DNA of 64,000 nt from Loxodes magnus (GCA_946699065.1 CAMPDV010000082.1:248001-312000), one strand, 5' to 3'; counted from the stretch's first letter, positions 37,856 to 51,572 are shown. Notes: generated by a model from the sequence alone, not told the origin. Translations and numbers: made by a program.

Positions 37856-38208
37856 TTAGTTATTAAATTAGTAAATTAGATATAAATGGATCTTGTAATA
37901 GAGAAAGTACGCTAATAAGGTAGCTAATTGCAATATTCTAAGTAGTAGTCATTATTTAAGTTTAGATAGTCTTATATCTATTTGCTATAGATATAACGCT
38001 AGTCATCTATAAGCATAATTAGCCTGCTTTATATTACTATTAAATAGCATTCTTAAGTAATATTAGTAGGTTGATTTACTCAAAGTATCTACTAGGAAGT
38101 TATAATGAAGTCGTAGCTATTGATTAAAGGGATAGATAAAAAGCGAATTATTTAGTTTATTTAAAAGATTAAATTAAAGGATAAAGCTGTTATTTTATTT
38201 AAAAGAAG
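37856..38208. other. AT-rich spacer between divergent genes
   Basis: Shared upstream region of the ankyrin gene (left) and the low-complexity gene (right); nothing recognised. Confidence 0.5.
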
Positions 38209-39132
38209 ATGTCTTAAAGTTCCTTTTAAGAAAGATTTAAAGGGAGAGCTTAATCTCTAAGCAGAGCTGGAATGGAATAGCTAGCTTGTAAAGAACCTAT
38301 AGCTAAATCAGCAATTAAATATTAGAATAATGTTCCTAGTAGTCCCATTTAACTTACTGCCCAAAATTTAGTAGGCCCAACTTAGTAATTTAAGTGAAAT
38401 TATGAAAATGAACCAATTTAGACTCCTAAATCTATCTTTAGTCAAAATAGCTATGTGAAATCCACTAACCAAAGCTAAGAATTCGTTCCTTTACCTTATT
38501 AAGCTTTAGGCTATCCTTTTTAATATACTCCAAACTTGAATAAAAGCAACTAAAACCCAGTAACTGAGAAAGTAATAATGGATTGAAATTAAGTTAGCAG
38601 CTAATAGGATTTGAATAAAGAGAAATACATGAACATGATCTAAAATATGTCTTTAGTAACTTCTAATCCAATATCTGCAGACAGTACTAAAAGTCATGTA
38701 ATATCATTAAGTTAAAACGAGCCTCCTTAATTAGCTTTCGCAAAACAAGGATTCGTAAATGCTTAAATTGGAAATAAAATATAGCAATCCTAAAACTAAT
38801 TAAATAGGTAAAATATATCGTTAAGAAATATATCTTAAGAGTAGAAAAATCAAAGTAATCTTTATTATTCCAAATAGCCAAGAAATGTTTCTTATGTTCC
38901 GTATAGTGTTCGAGATTTCTAGAAACTTCAAAAGAATTCTGACTATAAACTAGGAGGATTAGGAGCTTCAAATATTGGAACAGATCAATGACAAGAAGCT
39001 AAATAAAAATAGGAAAGAGCTAAAATATTTGACAAATTTCGACGAATCAAGACTGATGTAGAATAGAAAGTACAAATAAATAAAAATTTCAAAATGCAAA
39101 ATTAAAATGGTGTTAATCAGTAGAATTAATGA
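38209..39132 (+). CDS. Asn/Gln/Ser-rich protein, unknown
   Basis: 307 aa, one exon. Low-complexity throughout: N, Q, S, P and Y rich (YQALGYPFQYTPNLN; PRNVSYVPYSVRD), with a Lys/Gln helix at the end (QERAKIFDKFRRIKTDVEQK). TGA codons inside FKWNYENE, MDWNQ and TDQWQEAK read as Trp because coding character continues past them. Two TGAs close the frame, at 39130 and 39148; I take the first. No domain recognised. It may be a disordered scaffold. Confidence 0.6.
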
Positions 39133-40982
39133 GAGAATATTATGTGTTGATTTTATTTATCATTTTACTTATAACTATTACCTCTAAACAGGCTCGTATG
39201 CTTTGAATGTCTTTTTATAAATAATAACTCTTATAACTTAATATTAATTAATTAGGGCTATTATAATTGAAGTAATGCAAAGCTTTAATCCATATTTAGC
39301 TGAGTAAAGTAGTTAGACTTAAATTTAGATGTTTGCTGATTATTACTAGTAAATTAATAATTATCTAACTAGGCTAAACTATTTGAAATGCTAAAAATTG
39401 CTGCTAGTCATAAAATTTTATTTTCTTTATCTCAAAGACTCAAAAATAAGAACTATACATTTAAATTTATTCAATTTAAAGTAATTCAGTAATTTAGAAT
39501 CTTTCTAGCACTTTTTTAGAGTTTTTCTACTAATGATCCCTTATTTTCTTAATATATTAAGCAAGTTTAAAGTATAGAGTAGATACTCTCTTAGATAAAG
39601 TAAATAAAGTATCTATTTATTAATGAGAATTATATAATATGTATAGCTACTTACTTTATATGAGCTTCATTAAACATTCCAAACTTATTAAAAATCTTCA
39701 CTGAATAATATTCTTAAAAGCTAAGCATTTTGTAATACTTTCTAATTATTTTGCATAAAAAATTAGATAAAAATAAATCTACAAAATTATGATTATGTTG
39801 ATACGAAAAGGGCATAAATAGATAGGTGAAGCATACTGTAATTAGCTTATAAGCCTTAAGGTGATATTATTCATAGTTGGTTTAAATATAAGAAGTTATT
39901 TTATTAATTCAAATGTAATCTTTAATCTTATTGAGATATTTTATATTCCTTTCTTCAAAATAATATACTTCAAAATTTCTTACTTTCGCTTTCTTTAGTA
40001 AAGTTTAGATCTATAGAAATAGAATCTGATAAGCTTTTTCTTAGAATTTAGTATGAATGTTAGATTAAAATTTAATTGATAATAGCTATTCATTAAACTA
40101 AATGTAAGATTTATTAAAGTTTATTTCAGTAAAGAATCAAACTATGAGTATTTGCTTATGAATAAATGCTAGTTAAAAAGATAAAGAAATCTTATAATTT
40201 CAACTGTCTAGAATTAATATTATTAATAAGCTTTGGATGAGATAATTAAATAAAATATCTATTTTAACTTACAAATCTTCCGTTCCAGTTCCTCTATTCT
40301 GAGGAATCACATAAAATTATTCTATATCAACTTGCAAATTATTTTTCATTATAATCGTAATTTGCTTAATGATACGCATGTTAAATAAGATATGAAAAGA
40401 AAACTAACTAAAATGATGTAGGGACTTATATGCGTATTATCTCTTATCTAATAATTGATGCAAATTAGCTAACTAAATGAATATTTGTTTTCCTATAAAA
40501 CAAGCTAATCATTAATGAACTAAGCATGAGATGTTAATTTGATAATTAATCATTTTATAAGCTTATGAAAATATATAGTGATTGTATTAGTTAGTATTTA
40601 TATATTATTAGACATAAATTCTTCTGTTATTTCACTATTTCTTTAACTGTCTTCCTCATTTTGATAATTTTGAAAGAACCAAATCTATAAATAAAGCTAA
40701 TAACTTATCTAAGTGGCTTAATTTTTCTATCTGGACTTATTTTATTATTGTTAGTTTGAATAAAGAATAGAAAATCAACAATAATTAGAATTTATGGTAG
40801 CTAACAATTGGAACATAAATATGCTGAATTAGTGCTTTTAGCATATAATATTTTTCTTAAATTAAAGTAGAAAAGAAGTTTAAAAGTACATGGTAAATTA
40901 AGATTAATATATAAAGAAAATTAATTTTTATATTTGAGAGCATTTAAGTATAGTTTATAACTAGAAATTAATCTAAATAAAA
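39133..40982. other. AT-rich intergenic stretch
   Basis: About 1.8 kb. A long minus-strand frame without TGA covers roughly 39750-40330, but its composition is hardly different from neighbouring spacer DNA, so I do not call it. Confidence 0.45.
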
Positions 40983-42506
40983 ATGCAAGAGCTTAGCAAG
41001 CTAAAATCTATTCATATCATATAAGACTAAGAAATTCTCACTTGATACGCTGAAAGACAGAAAACGAAAACAAATGAACTTAGTCTATCCAAATTTCAAG
41101 AAAATGTACTTAAGGATAAAATCCTTAAACTTCTAATTGAAGAAAAATACCCTAAAAGCTTTATAGATATATGCTCAGAACAGAAATTCGAAATTCAAAA
41201 CATAAATTTCATAAATAATAGCCTAGTCAGTCTAGAGTAGAAGCTCTAAGATGATTAATATAATATTTAGCTGATAAAGAAAATACGGAGCTTTTAGAAG
41301 AAAATAATAAAGCTTAACGAAATTATTGATTTTACTATTAAAAAAATTAAGTAAACTGAAGAGTAGAGATTAAGAAGTAAAAGTGTTTCAATTGTAGCCT
41401 AAAAGTCTCCAAATTTTATTGATAATTTAATTGTGTAAAAAATAATTGAAAAAAAGAAAAAGAAACAAAATCAAATGATGGTTGTTAAGTAAAACAAAAT
41501 GAAGCAAGAACAATGATTTTAGTAGAATGCAGAAGAAAAAGTATTGCTAAAGTTGAAAAAATAGGAAACCATAAAGTAAAAGAAACTTAAATAATAATTA
41601 ACTCCTCCAAATTAAGAGTCAAGCAAAAGCAAAGCAATATAAATATTGACAAAAATAGAAAAGGATAATTTAAAAGCTTAAGAAATATATAATTAGAAAA
41701 TATAAAAAGAAAAAAAAAGAATTAACTTACTTTGAATTAAATAAAAGTAGGAAGAGAAAAAAAAATTAGAAAAATTTGCTTAGGAAGAAGAAGAAAAAAT
41801 AAAAAAAATATAGCAGTTTTGGAATAAATATAGTAGAAAATAAAAATCCCAAAGTCAGTTAAAAAGCCTTCAAGACATGTTTAGGATAAGTTTTGATGAA
41901 GATTAAACTATATAAAGTAAATTAAGTAATGCTCAAAATAAACTAGATTAAGGATAAGCCAAAAGGGAAAAAATGCTTCGAAATCACTCTGAGATGATAA
42001 ATCAAAAAATTAAAAGACTGCAAGAATAAAATCAAAGCAAAAGGCAAGTAATTGAGATTGAACAGCAAGAAAATAAAATTAGCAAAATTATTAAAATGAT
42101 AGAAAATCGAAGTTAAAAGGAAACTGTAATTGCTGAAAAGCAGAAATCGCATTAAAGAAGTATTTCTATAAACAAAATTTAAGAAATAAAAATAAAGGAA
42201 GAACAAGAACAGAAGAAGCTTGAAAAAAAGATAAGACAGAAAGAAAAGCAGAAACAGTAATAAATTCAGGAAATATAAAAATAATTCTAGTAAGAATGAG
42301 ATTTTAGATAGAGCCTTTAAAGCTTAAAGAAATAAGAATAGGAAGAGAATCTTAAATTCTTCAAGGAAATATAATAATCCAAAAAAAAGGAAAAAATCTT
42401 AAATAAATTTAATAAGGCAAAAATACTCAAAGAGCAACTCGAAGAAAATAAAAATAAACTAAATACTCTTTCACATTAGGCTTATTTCTGTAAGACTACA
42501 CGGTGA
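40983..42506 (+). CDS. Long coiled-coil protein, unknown
   Basis: 507 aa, one exon. Lys, Glu and Gln make up most of the protein, with several long heptad stretches (e.g. EKKKLEKFAQEEEEKIKKI; EEQEQKKLEKKIRQKEKQK). TGA reads as Trp in ILTWYAERQ, KQEQWFQQN, INLLWIKQ and QQEWDFRQS. There is no membrane segment or known domain. The ending FCKTTR then TGA is followed at once by AT-rich DNA. Typical of ciliate cytoskeletal or basal-body coiled-coil proteins, but that is only an impression. Confidence 0.7.
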
Positions 42507-42969
42507 TATTTTAAAGATAGCTTAATTTATAATTGTTAGTAATTTTATTTAAGCTTTTTAATTTGAAATATTTAGTTCTCATTACTAGTAATTGATAATA
42601 AAATACTCCATCGTTTAGAAAATTAAGCAATAATAAGAAATTAAAAAAAACTAAAGTATCTTTGCTCTAAGAAATAGAAATATCAAAGTATTTCGAATAG
42701 ATATCGTTAGAAGATTAACATCATGGAATGCTTTAATAGTTTTGCTATATCTAACCTTCAATTTTTTATTTTCAAAATGACTCTTTAAAGCTAAGTCTAG
42801 TATTTTAATTTATCTTCTTGATCAGTCGATTGACTATTAAAATAATTAACATTTTTCTAAGCTTATATTTAAAATTAAAATAATAGAAGTTTTAATTGCA
42901 ATCAAAAATATCAATAAAAGGAAGAGGCAAACATAAGATAAATATCTTTTAATAAATACAATTAAAGAA
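42507..42969. other. AT-rich spacer
   Basis: Low-GC DNA between two rightward genes; nothing recognised. Confidence 0.45.
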
Positions 42970-43263
42970 ATGGCCTTTACAATTCAAAAGAATGATGACT
43001 CTAAGAAGATTCAAAGATAAATAGAAAATTAAGCATTAAAAAGTAAATAAATACTTAAAAATATTGGAATCTATAATAATTCATATTATTTTTCTTTAAT
43101 TATTATAAATGTCAATTATTTAGCTGTCAAAATTAGTAGAAGCTTTGAAAATTTAATTATAGTTATAAGAGTAGAGAAAAAAGATAAAAATCGACATAAT
43201 TTTCATTATTTAAAAAAATATTTAGAAGAAAAAACAGGTTAAGTAAATTTAAGAGAAACTTGA
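42970..43263 (+). CDS. Small ORF, unknown
   Basis: 97 codons from ATG 42970 to TGA 43261-43263. It begins MAFTIQKNDDSKKIQRQIEN and ends KYLEEKTGQVNLRET, both parts clearly polar and protein-like. The middle (IYNNSYYFSLIIINVNYLAV) is AT-rich and could hide a tiny intron. No family recognised. Confidence 0.4.
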
Positions 43264-44324
43264 AAATAAAATTTATAAAATAAAATCCTTTTTAAAAATT
43301 TAACTATATCTTCTGTAATTTTTCCTTTAAATATCTACTGAATTTTAGATGTTTGCCTAAAGAAAAAAATACAATAATTTCTGTAAAGCATTAACCTACT
43401 TTAAGTATATTATGAGATACAAACAGTTCCAATGTAGATAGCCAAAAAATTATAACCAAACAAATCTTTAATATTATATGTCAAATCTGCTAAAAGAACT
43501 TAATGATTTTTTATGTGTCTGTTAAATAAGAATGTAGTAGGATTTAAGATTAGGACTTATTTGATATAAAAAATAAATTAAATAAGAGAAATAAAACATT
43601 TAAAGGCTTAATAGGAATGTAAAGCAACTAAATAGATTACAATATTAAAATGTAAGATTATTATATTTCACTAAACTATTATAAATATTCTATTTAAGCC
43701 ATTATCTTATTTTAGTTATTTTTGTAATAAAAAACAAATAAAATCTAAAATTTCATTAAAGGCTATTTTTTTATTTTTTTAACTTAAAGAATTAATAATT
43801 AGGTGAAGTTGGTTTGATTGATCAAAAGATGGGAAAAAGGATAAAAGCGAAGAGTTTAATAATAAGAATTTTATTCCTAAGGATAATATTTATTGCTAAA
43901 AACATTTTATCAATTAAATTTTTTATTTAAATGTTTCACTTTTAAGTGAGAATTTTTATAATTAATCTAAGAATAAGTTATTTCAATTGTATAAAAATGC
44001 TTGTTAGAAGGATAATTTATTTAAAAAATTCTATATATTGCAATAATTATTTAAGAAATAAATAATTTTTATTTGATATACTTAATGATAAAGTAAATAA
44101 ATAATGATTGTAAGGTTTAGAAAGTAAATATGCATTTATGTTTCACTTTGTCTGTTCATTTAATAGGTTTTTTGTTTATTTTATTTTCTTGGCCTACTAA
44201 GTTGTAAAAGTATTAGAGCATATCTTATAAAACTTTTATGAAATAAATAGAGGATAAATTAGTTTATTTAGTTCATTTAATATCTTTTTATAAATTAAAA
44301 TTTTTTGTTGAAAATCGAAGTAAA
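43264..44324. other. AT-rich stretch with ambiguous open frames
   Basis: Mostly spacer. Two overlapping plus-strand frames at 43801-44076 have some protein-like character (e.g. WFDWSKDGKKDKSEE) but lack a supported start or splice sites; not called. Confidence 0.4.
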
Positions 44325-45459
44325 ATGTCAAATATTCACAGAATAGGTGACTATTCCTCTTAAAGGATGTAAAGAGGCCTTCTTTCTGATGTTCCTGACT
44401 GTCCCATAATTTTGGTAACAAAAGCAGGCATGAACATACCCCCAGATCCTAGATAAGAGACATTCTGAGATATGTTAAAATTTGCATGCTGTCCATTATA
44501 CACTCCAAAATCATGAATTATGGTAGTTTCGGTAGTTTAGATAGTATATTATTCTATCTCGCTTATTTATGGATATAATAGTGCCGAATTTTTATCACCA
44601 AGTGTTTAATCCCTTTATGACTTAGGAGCAAAGAGTAATTAAGAACTTCGTAATGGAGAAATATGAAGGTGGGTTTTACCTATGTTCCTTCATGGAAACT
44701 TATTGCATTTAACTTTTAACATTATCTCATAGTTCATTTTAGGATTCAGAATTGAGCCAACTATAATGACTTCTATGACTATATATTTGTACTTTGCTAG
44801 TGGAATTGGTGGCACTCTTTTCAGTGCTCTTCAAAATAGTTCCTTATCAGTTGGGGCTTCAACATCTATTTTTGGAATTCTGGCCGCTATGATTATATAT
44901 TTATTGATAAACTGGAAAGCTTTAGAAGGTTTACAAATTGCTAGAAATATGACCTTGATATGGATTATCATTATGCTTATCTTCAACATTTTCGCTGGAC
45001 TTGTAATATTTTATATAGGGAGACGATAAAATTGATAATTGGGGCCATTTTGGAGGTTTTATTGTTGGAGCTATTTTCGCTCTAGCATTTTTTGAGAGAA
45101 TTCCATCTTAATATTAGCAAGCAACATGGGATAGAATCGCGCACAAATTGTCTAAAGTAATATTGGTAGGCTTTTTTGTAGGAGGATTTCTTTTATTTTA
45201 CTTAAGATAACACTCCCATTAATGTTCAAATTTAATTTTAAGCTCTTTCTATTAATCTATACATTAAGCTTCCTACTTTTATATCCAATCTCATTTATAA
45301 TTCTTCCCACTAAGCCCAATAGCTATTAACATCTTAAGTAACTTATTTCTATATATTCACTTTCAAACAATCTTTATAAAATTGAAAGGCTCTATTTAAA
45401 ATAATAAAGCAGTTTAGAAAGAATGGACTTTATCTAATGAGTGTATAATAGATGAATGA
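44325..45459 (+). CDS. Rhomboid intramembrane serine protease
   Basis: Exons 44325-45002 and 45019-45459; a 16-nt intron (45003-45018) restores the frame into DDKIDNWGHFGGF. 372 aa. The core has about seven membrane helices. Active-site features are present: WVLPMFLHGNLLHLTFN (oxyanion His and Asn), Ser179 in VGASTSIFG, and His236 in NWGHFGG. Rhomboids cut within membrane segments of their substrates. TGA reads as Trp in ETFWDML, PKSWIM and EIWRWVL. After residue about 290 the frame crosses roughly 80 AT-rich codons before the only in-frame TGA, so the true C-terminus may be shorter through a missed intron. The start at 44325 is preferred over ATG 44430 because the 35 codons between are protein-like. 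Confidence 0.88.
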
Positions 45460-46737
45460 GAGCTAGTTAATGTTTTATAAATTGATATTGCTTAAAGTAT
45501 TTACTAACTAAACTATTTATAGCCCTTTTACTTTTTTCTTACGGATATTTAATTAATATCCTTCAGATATATAGCTAGTAAAAGACTCTTATTATCAAAG
45601 ATTTAAGATAGAATACTTGAAGTTATCTTTAAAGTTAAGATCTGGAATTGATTTTTAAAAGTCTAATGTTTAATTTCTTTAAATGAGAAATCTTATTAAA
45701 ATAGCAGAAATAAATTTAGGAAATAAAGAGGAAAATGGTAAAATATAAATTCTATTATAAACTTAAAAGAAAGAATACTATGTAAAAATAAATTATATTA
45801 GTGAGGAAGATTAAGCTATGTAATTGCTAATTATATTTATCCTAAAAGAAAATATATCTTTCATTACTCATTATCAATTCATATATCGTAGTGACTACTT
45901 AAATCTTTAGAAAGTGCTATTATTCTATTATAAATATGCTATATCTTCCAATTAGGCTGTTTATTTCAAACTATTTACCTCTTATGTATTAAAATAAAAT
46001 ATTTAATTTTACTAAAAATATATTAAGAATACCTTTAATTAGCTATTTTTTATAATCAATATAAAGTTAAAAATTAGAATACTATTAATAATGACTAAAG
46101 TGGTTAGAGTAGTTTTAAATTATTTATAGATAAGCTAGTTTATAAAAGATCAAGAGGAAATATTTATAAAATGCCCACATAAATCTAACTTAATTCATTT
46201 TCTTAAAGCAAACTTTTAAAAGCTAATATTATAAAACTATTCTTTGTGTATTATCTCTTTATTATTATACTTTTGCATTAATTTTATAAGTTTATATTAG
46301 TTAAGCATTTATCCTTCTAAACTACCAGATTGGAATTAATTATATAAATATAGAATCACTGAATGTGCTTTATCTATCTCTATAAAATATCTATATACCT
46401 TCCCTAAAGCCTTCATTATATATTTATCACAACTTTAAGCAGAAAATGCTTAGAACTGGTAGATTTTATAAATTGTTATAGTGTTGATAGAGTGTAGTTG
46501 TGCTTAACGAATTTAAAACTAGAAAGTTAAATTAAAGAATATGTGCATTATAGTTATAGAAGCTAAATTGACTTACAATTATGTTTTAATCTATCATATA
46601 AAGAATTGCATAAGTAGCTTGTAACATATGATTAATATTCCTTATTTGGCTATGTTATTTACCATGCTTATTTTAGCTTCAGTTATTTATAAAGTAATTT
46701 AAAGAGAAAATTTGTTAGTTATCATTTTAATAAGGAA
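45460..46737. other. AT-rich spacer
   Basis: About 1.3 kb of low-GC DNA; nothing recognised. Confidence 0.5.
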
Positions 46738-48138
46738 ATGGACCCACTAAAAACGGGAAGATTACATAGAGATTTCTTCAATGTGCAATTTCCAGAATTG
46801 CATAATGGTTAAATATTAAGAGGAAAGAAAAGAGGAGGTATTTAAACAAACGAAAGCATAATGAGTGCTGCTTAAATGAACCAATTAAAGGAAAAGCAGA
46901 TATATAAAAGCTAATAAATTGAATTACCAAATCCTAATCTTTAGACCAATAAAAATATTAACTAAGTCCTTCCTTCTAGGAAGCCTAATTATCACTACAC
47001 TAAAAATTAGCTGTCTTCATTATAAATAAACACTCAAATTTCACCTGAAAATTCCTAATATACAGCTCCTCAAATGGGAACTCTTATGAACTAATAGTAC
47101 TGAAAGTAATAGCCATTAGTTCAATAGAATATATAGAAATTTGCTACTTAAAGAGATAATACAAGGTATATTAATCAAGAAATTCAGGCTAGCATACCTA
47201 AAATGTAAAATCAAATTCATGATAATGCTTAAGATACAAAATATCAAGAAACTAAGTAAAAAGAAACTCCTGGAAATTTTGAAGAAGATATATAGGAGTT
47301 TAATAATCTAAATACGCTAAGATAGCCTAATAACTAAATGGCTTTTTCTACCTCTCCAAAGTTTGATAGCCTTAAATATAATTACAATCCTTTAACTCTT
47401 GAGGAAATGAAAATGTAGAGGAAATTAGAAAATATTTTTGACTTATCAAAAGGAAATGACAGTTATCTTAGCAATAGTGTTAGAGCAACAAGGTTACAGG
47501 AATTAGATAATCAATCCAGACTTATGCTGGAGCAGAAAAGATTAGAAGAATCATAAAAATAAATGAAAATGAATCATTAGCTAGAGTACAGGGAATAATT
47601 GAAACTTTAGCAAAAGATTAAATATTAACTTTCGCTTTAATAGTTAAACAATCCCATCCAAAATTCCAATCTCACATTTTAAGTAAACAACACTTAAAAT
47701 TTAAGGTAAAGTAAGCTTTTGCCAGACATTCATTATAGAAGCAAATAAAAAAGGTCTGTTTTCAACCCATTAACTTTTTAAGAAAAAATATTCGACTAAA
47801 ATATGTATCCATACTCATAAAAAGCAAGTGTTGATTTATAAGATTAAAATAAAATAAAGCAATCAGAATATTAAGAAGAAGCCTTTTTGAAAAGCAATCA
47901 AGAAACTTATAATAACTAGTAAGATATAAACTAATAAAATTAGCTAAACTAAATTTAATACCAAAACGATCAAGAAACTCAAGATTATTTATACAGTCTT
48001 ATGAATAAGAACAATAAATTCGATCCCATCTATACTGGGCAATATAAAATACCTGAGATAGAAGCTCCAAAAATACCTCAAACTGTTCGTTTTCATCGAG
48101 GCACATTTTATCCAGATACTAAGCAATTGATAGGGTGA
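46738..48138 (+). CDS. Gln/Asn-rich low-complexity protein, unknown
   Basis: 466 aa, one exon. It begins MDPLKTGRLHRDFFNVQFPE and ends with a compact conserved-looking segment, FDPIYTGQYKIPEIEAPK then VRFHRGTFYPDTKQLIG, just before TGA. Between lie Gln-rich helices (LEEMKMQRKLENIFDLS; YREQLKLQQKI) and disordered Asn/Gln stretches. TAA/TAG supply most of the Gln codons. No known domain. It is followed by only 254 nt before the histidine kinase gene. Confidence 0.65.
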
Positions 48139-48392
48139 TTATTAAATATATAAAACATACATAATATTCTATTTTGTTGATTCTCATCTTGTATATATGT
48201 TACTATCAATAAAAATTACCATAATATATAATAAATTATACTAGCAATTTTAAACAACCTTCTTCATTTCGGAATCTTAAATTCAGGAGTTAAAACATTG
48301 TAGCAAATTAAAATTTATAAAATTAAACATTCAACAATTAAGTAATTTTATCAGTTTGGCCTATTTAAAATAATATGGAGGCTATTTGTAAA

Positions 48393-50912
48393 ATGAATTA
48401 CAAATAAATACTGTTGTGCTCGTTAGGATTATTCACCTTCCATTTCTAAAGAAAGTCAGAAGAAAATGTTATACTAACTTATTTTCTAACCTTTTTAATT
48501 GGATTCTCGATTATTGTTAACCTTTAAAAATAAGAAGAAAGAAGTGATGGAAATACGAGCAGATAGATAAAATTATTTTTGCTTACCTTGATTTATTATT
48601 AGACCTTTAGTGTTAAAGTATAAAATACGTACTAGTTGATAATAAGCTTTGTTATATATAGCTAGATACAGCCTTTGCTTATAAATGCTTTAAATCAAAG
48701 AATCATTCTTAATTTCCTAAATCTACTAATTTTCACTTTTTGGATTATCTTCCAATGTGGATAAAAGGATTTTGAGGAGTTGAATTGGAACTTTCTCACA
48801 ATAATTTACGTGATTATACTTTTCCATTGCTTTAATACATAAAGCTAGCTAAGCTAAAGATAGTAGTAAATAAAAGATTAGAAGCTGGAGGAACTGTAGG
48901 CTTATTAGATTTTCTAATGGTAGTTGCAAGTAGGAGAGATAATCCTTAAAAGCACTAGTGAGTATTACTTTGTAAATGACTTCTTAATGAAGATTATTGG
49001 AAAACTAGACATTTAAGACTTTTTAAGGAATGTAATAAGACATTAGTTTACTGGCACGATTGATATTAAGCAGAACTTATTATCTATGCTAGAGGAACTT
49101 TTCTTTCTAGAATAAAATCAAATGATAGAGTTAGGAGTATTTTCCTACAAAAATTAGGAGCAATGCTATTTTCTAGATATAAAAGGAGCAACAATTCGCT
49201 GGAATTAAGGTATAGCCATAATTTTAAAAGTAAACGACATTACTGAAATACTAAGACTAGAAAGTTCAGCATAAGAAAATAAATATAAAACAATCTTTAT
49301 CAGATCATTTAGTCATGAGATTAGACATCCAATAGCAGTTATTTAGAGCATTGCAAATTTTACAGACGAGCATATTAACCAGTAAAAAGAAAGTAATATA
49401 TAAGAACTGCAGTAGTTTGTACTAAACTAATTCTAAGTAATTCACAAGGAAGCTACATATTTATTGAATATATCTAACTAGTTCTAAGATATCACCAACA
49501 TCTAATAAAACATCTTTTAACTAATGGATAGTTCTTTCATTGTTGAGAATTTGCTTTTAGAATGTGCTGATATAGTTAAAATGCCATGTGAAAGAAAAGG
49601 ACTAGTTATTTCTCTAACTATTGAATAAAACATGCCTAAAGTAATTAATGCTGATTAGTAGAGAATTAAATCAGTCTTCTAGAATTTGTTATCCAATTCA
49701 GTGAAATATACCAAATAAGGCTTTATAGAATTGAGGGCTGGTTTGGTAGATAGAAAAAAACTTTCATAAGAAATGATAGAAAAAAATTAGATAATGTGCA
49801 AGTTCTCAGTCAAAGATACTGGCTAAGGAATAAAAAAAGAATTGTAAGATAAGTTATTTGATCTCTTTGGATAAATACAGGATTCTAAGTATTATGAAGA
49901 TTTAACAAGAGGTTCTGGTATTGGACTCTTTTTGTCTTATTAGATTTCTTATTAACTAAGTCAAAAAGAGATAAAAGTAAAATCAGTTCCAAACTAAGGT
50001 ACTACTGTAAAATTTTACGTAATTGCTTAAGAAATAAACGAGAATTTAATTGAAAAAATATTATTGGAGAAAAAAGAGTCAGATAATTTGCTAGTTCCAT
50101 GCCAAAGTACAATATTTAAAACAAGTTCTAATATAAATTTATAGACAGATCATATTGAAAATCCTAATTCTTAAAAGTAATTTGATAAATTAGTTAGGTA
50201 AATTTCTAATAAAAAGTGTAATTGTCCTTAGATCTTATTAGTTGATGATACGGAATCTATAAGGTTTGTATTATCTAATATTTTTGAAAATTGAAGATAG
50301 AAAGAAGCGAGAGATGGATAGGAAGCTGTATAACTTGTGGAAGAATAAATGAAAAGTCACTGCAAAAGGTTTGAATTAATTATAATGGATTGCTAAATGC
50401 CAATAATGGATGGATGAGAGGCAACTAAAAAAATTAGATAATTAGGATATTAAGGACCAATATTAGGATATACTGCTTATGCAAATAATGATGATATTGA
50501 AAAATGTTTAAAAGTTGGTATGGATGAAGTATTAGAAAAGCCCACAAAAGCACCAGAACTAAAAGCTATGTTTCAGAAACTTCGAAGGAAAAATTCTAAA
50601 GTTTACATTGATTTATCAGTTCTTAATAGGACCGATATGGATTTTAATATGAAAGTTAAATAGCCTCGATCTAAAAAAATCAATAATTTCTAAATTCCTC
50701 CTAATTAACCTTTAAACTTCGAAACTAAAGTTCTTAATTCTGCCCTTCTTTTGGAAAAAGAAAAGAAAGAGTCCTGGTTTTATTTTAAGCATTAGTAAAT
50801 TTCACCTTAAAGTGCACAATTAAAGAAAATAAACAGTACATTCAGTAGAAGATGCTTTGAGTTATAAAAAGTGACTCAATCTTGCGAGTAGTCAATAAAA
50901 TCTCACCGGTGA
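48393..50912 (+). CDS. Membrane-bound hybrid histidine kinase with receiver domain
   Basis: 839 aa, one exon. Residues 1-150 hold about five membrane helices (e.g. YFLTFLIGFSIIV, FLNLLIFTFWIIF, FLTIIYVIILFHCF). A PAS-like region follows (ILKSTSEYYFVNDFLM ... RWNQGIAIILKVNDITEI). The HisKA box has His308 in RSFSHEIRHP; the ATPase has QNLLSNSVKYT (N box), VKDTGQGI (G1) and RGSGIGL (G2). A receiver comes last: ILLVDDTESI, phospho-acceptor Asp666 in MDCQMPIMDGW, and Lys in EKP. A full phosphorelay His-to-Asp step is thus possible within one chain; an HPt partner is not in this window. The Trp in MDGWEAT is TGA, where relatives usually have Tyr. The C-terminal 130 residues are basic and unrecognised. 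Ends KSHR then TGA. Confidence 0.92.
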
Positions 50913-51572
50913 TGCTGGCATTAGAAATTTAACTTTAATTTACTGAATTATTAAGTAATAATAGTTATATTGCTAATTATAGTTAATACTCAAATAAGCT
51001 TTATTATCTTGAAATAGAGATTTTAGCTTGCTTGATTAATATTTGAACTACATGAAAACTATATTTTCTTATGTTAATTAAATAAATAATCTTCCTATTT
51101 TTATTATTATCTCCTCTTTTTAAATAGGAAAACTTACTTTTAAACTAAGTTAAAATAATATTTTTAAACTTGAAGTTGATAAATACATGTTTATTATGTA
51201 TTTATAGAGCTTAATTTTTTATCTTATTCCTTTTTTCTGAATATTATCTAGAAATTTTAATCTTTTTCCTTTTATTTCTTTCAAATTTAGTATACTTTTA
51301 AGATGGATATTTTATTTGATTAGCTTTAAAATTTAAAGCTAAATGATTATTAAATGTACTATTTTTGCTTTATAATATTTTATATCTTATTATAATAAGA
51401 AAAATAAATTTGATTCTAACAATCATATAACTCTGAGAGTAAATCAATATTATTGTTACTAAATTTCTAATTTAAACTATTTAATTTTGATTCTTCTATA
51501 AGACTTTAAAAGTTTTAATCCTAAAATAAAATTTCGGATGCTAGTAAGATAAGTATGAAATACTAGTTAATT
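50913..51572. other. AT-rich spacer between convergent genes
   Basis: Low-GC DNA between the ends of the histidine kinase gene and a leftward coiled-coil gene; nothing recognised. Confidence 0.55.

Noticed and set aside
39750..40330. Long minus-strand frame without TGA
   Set aside because: Composition is like spacer DNA and no domain is visible; absence of TGA alone is weak evidence under this code.
43801..44076. Two overlapping plus-strand frames (one with WFDWSKDGKKDKSEE)
   Set aside because: Neither has a convincing ATG or acceptor context, and both cannot be real; left uncalled.
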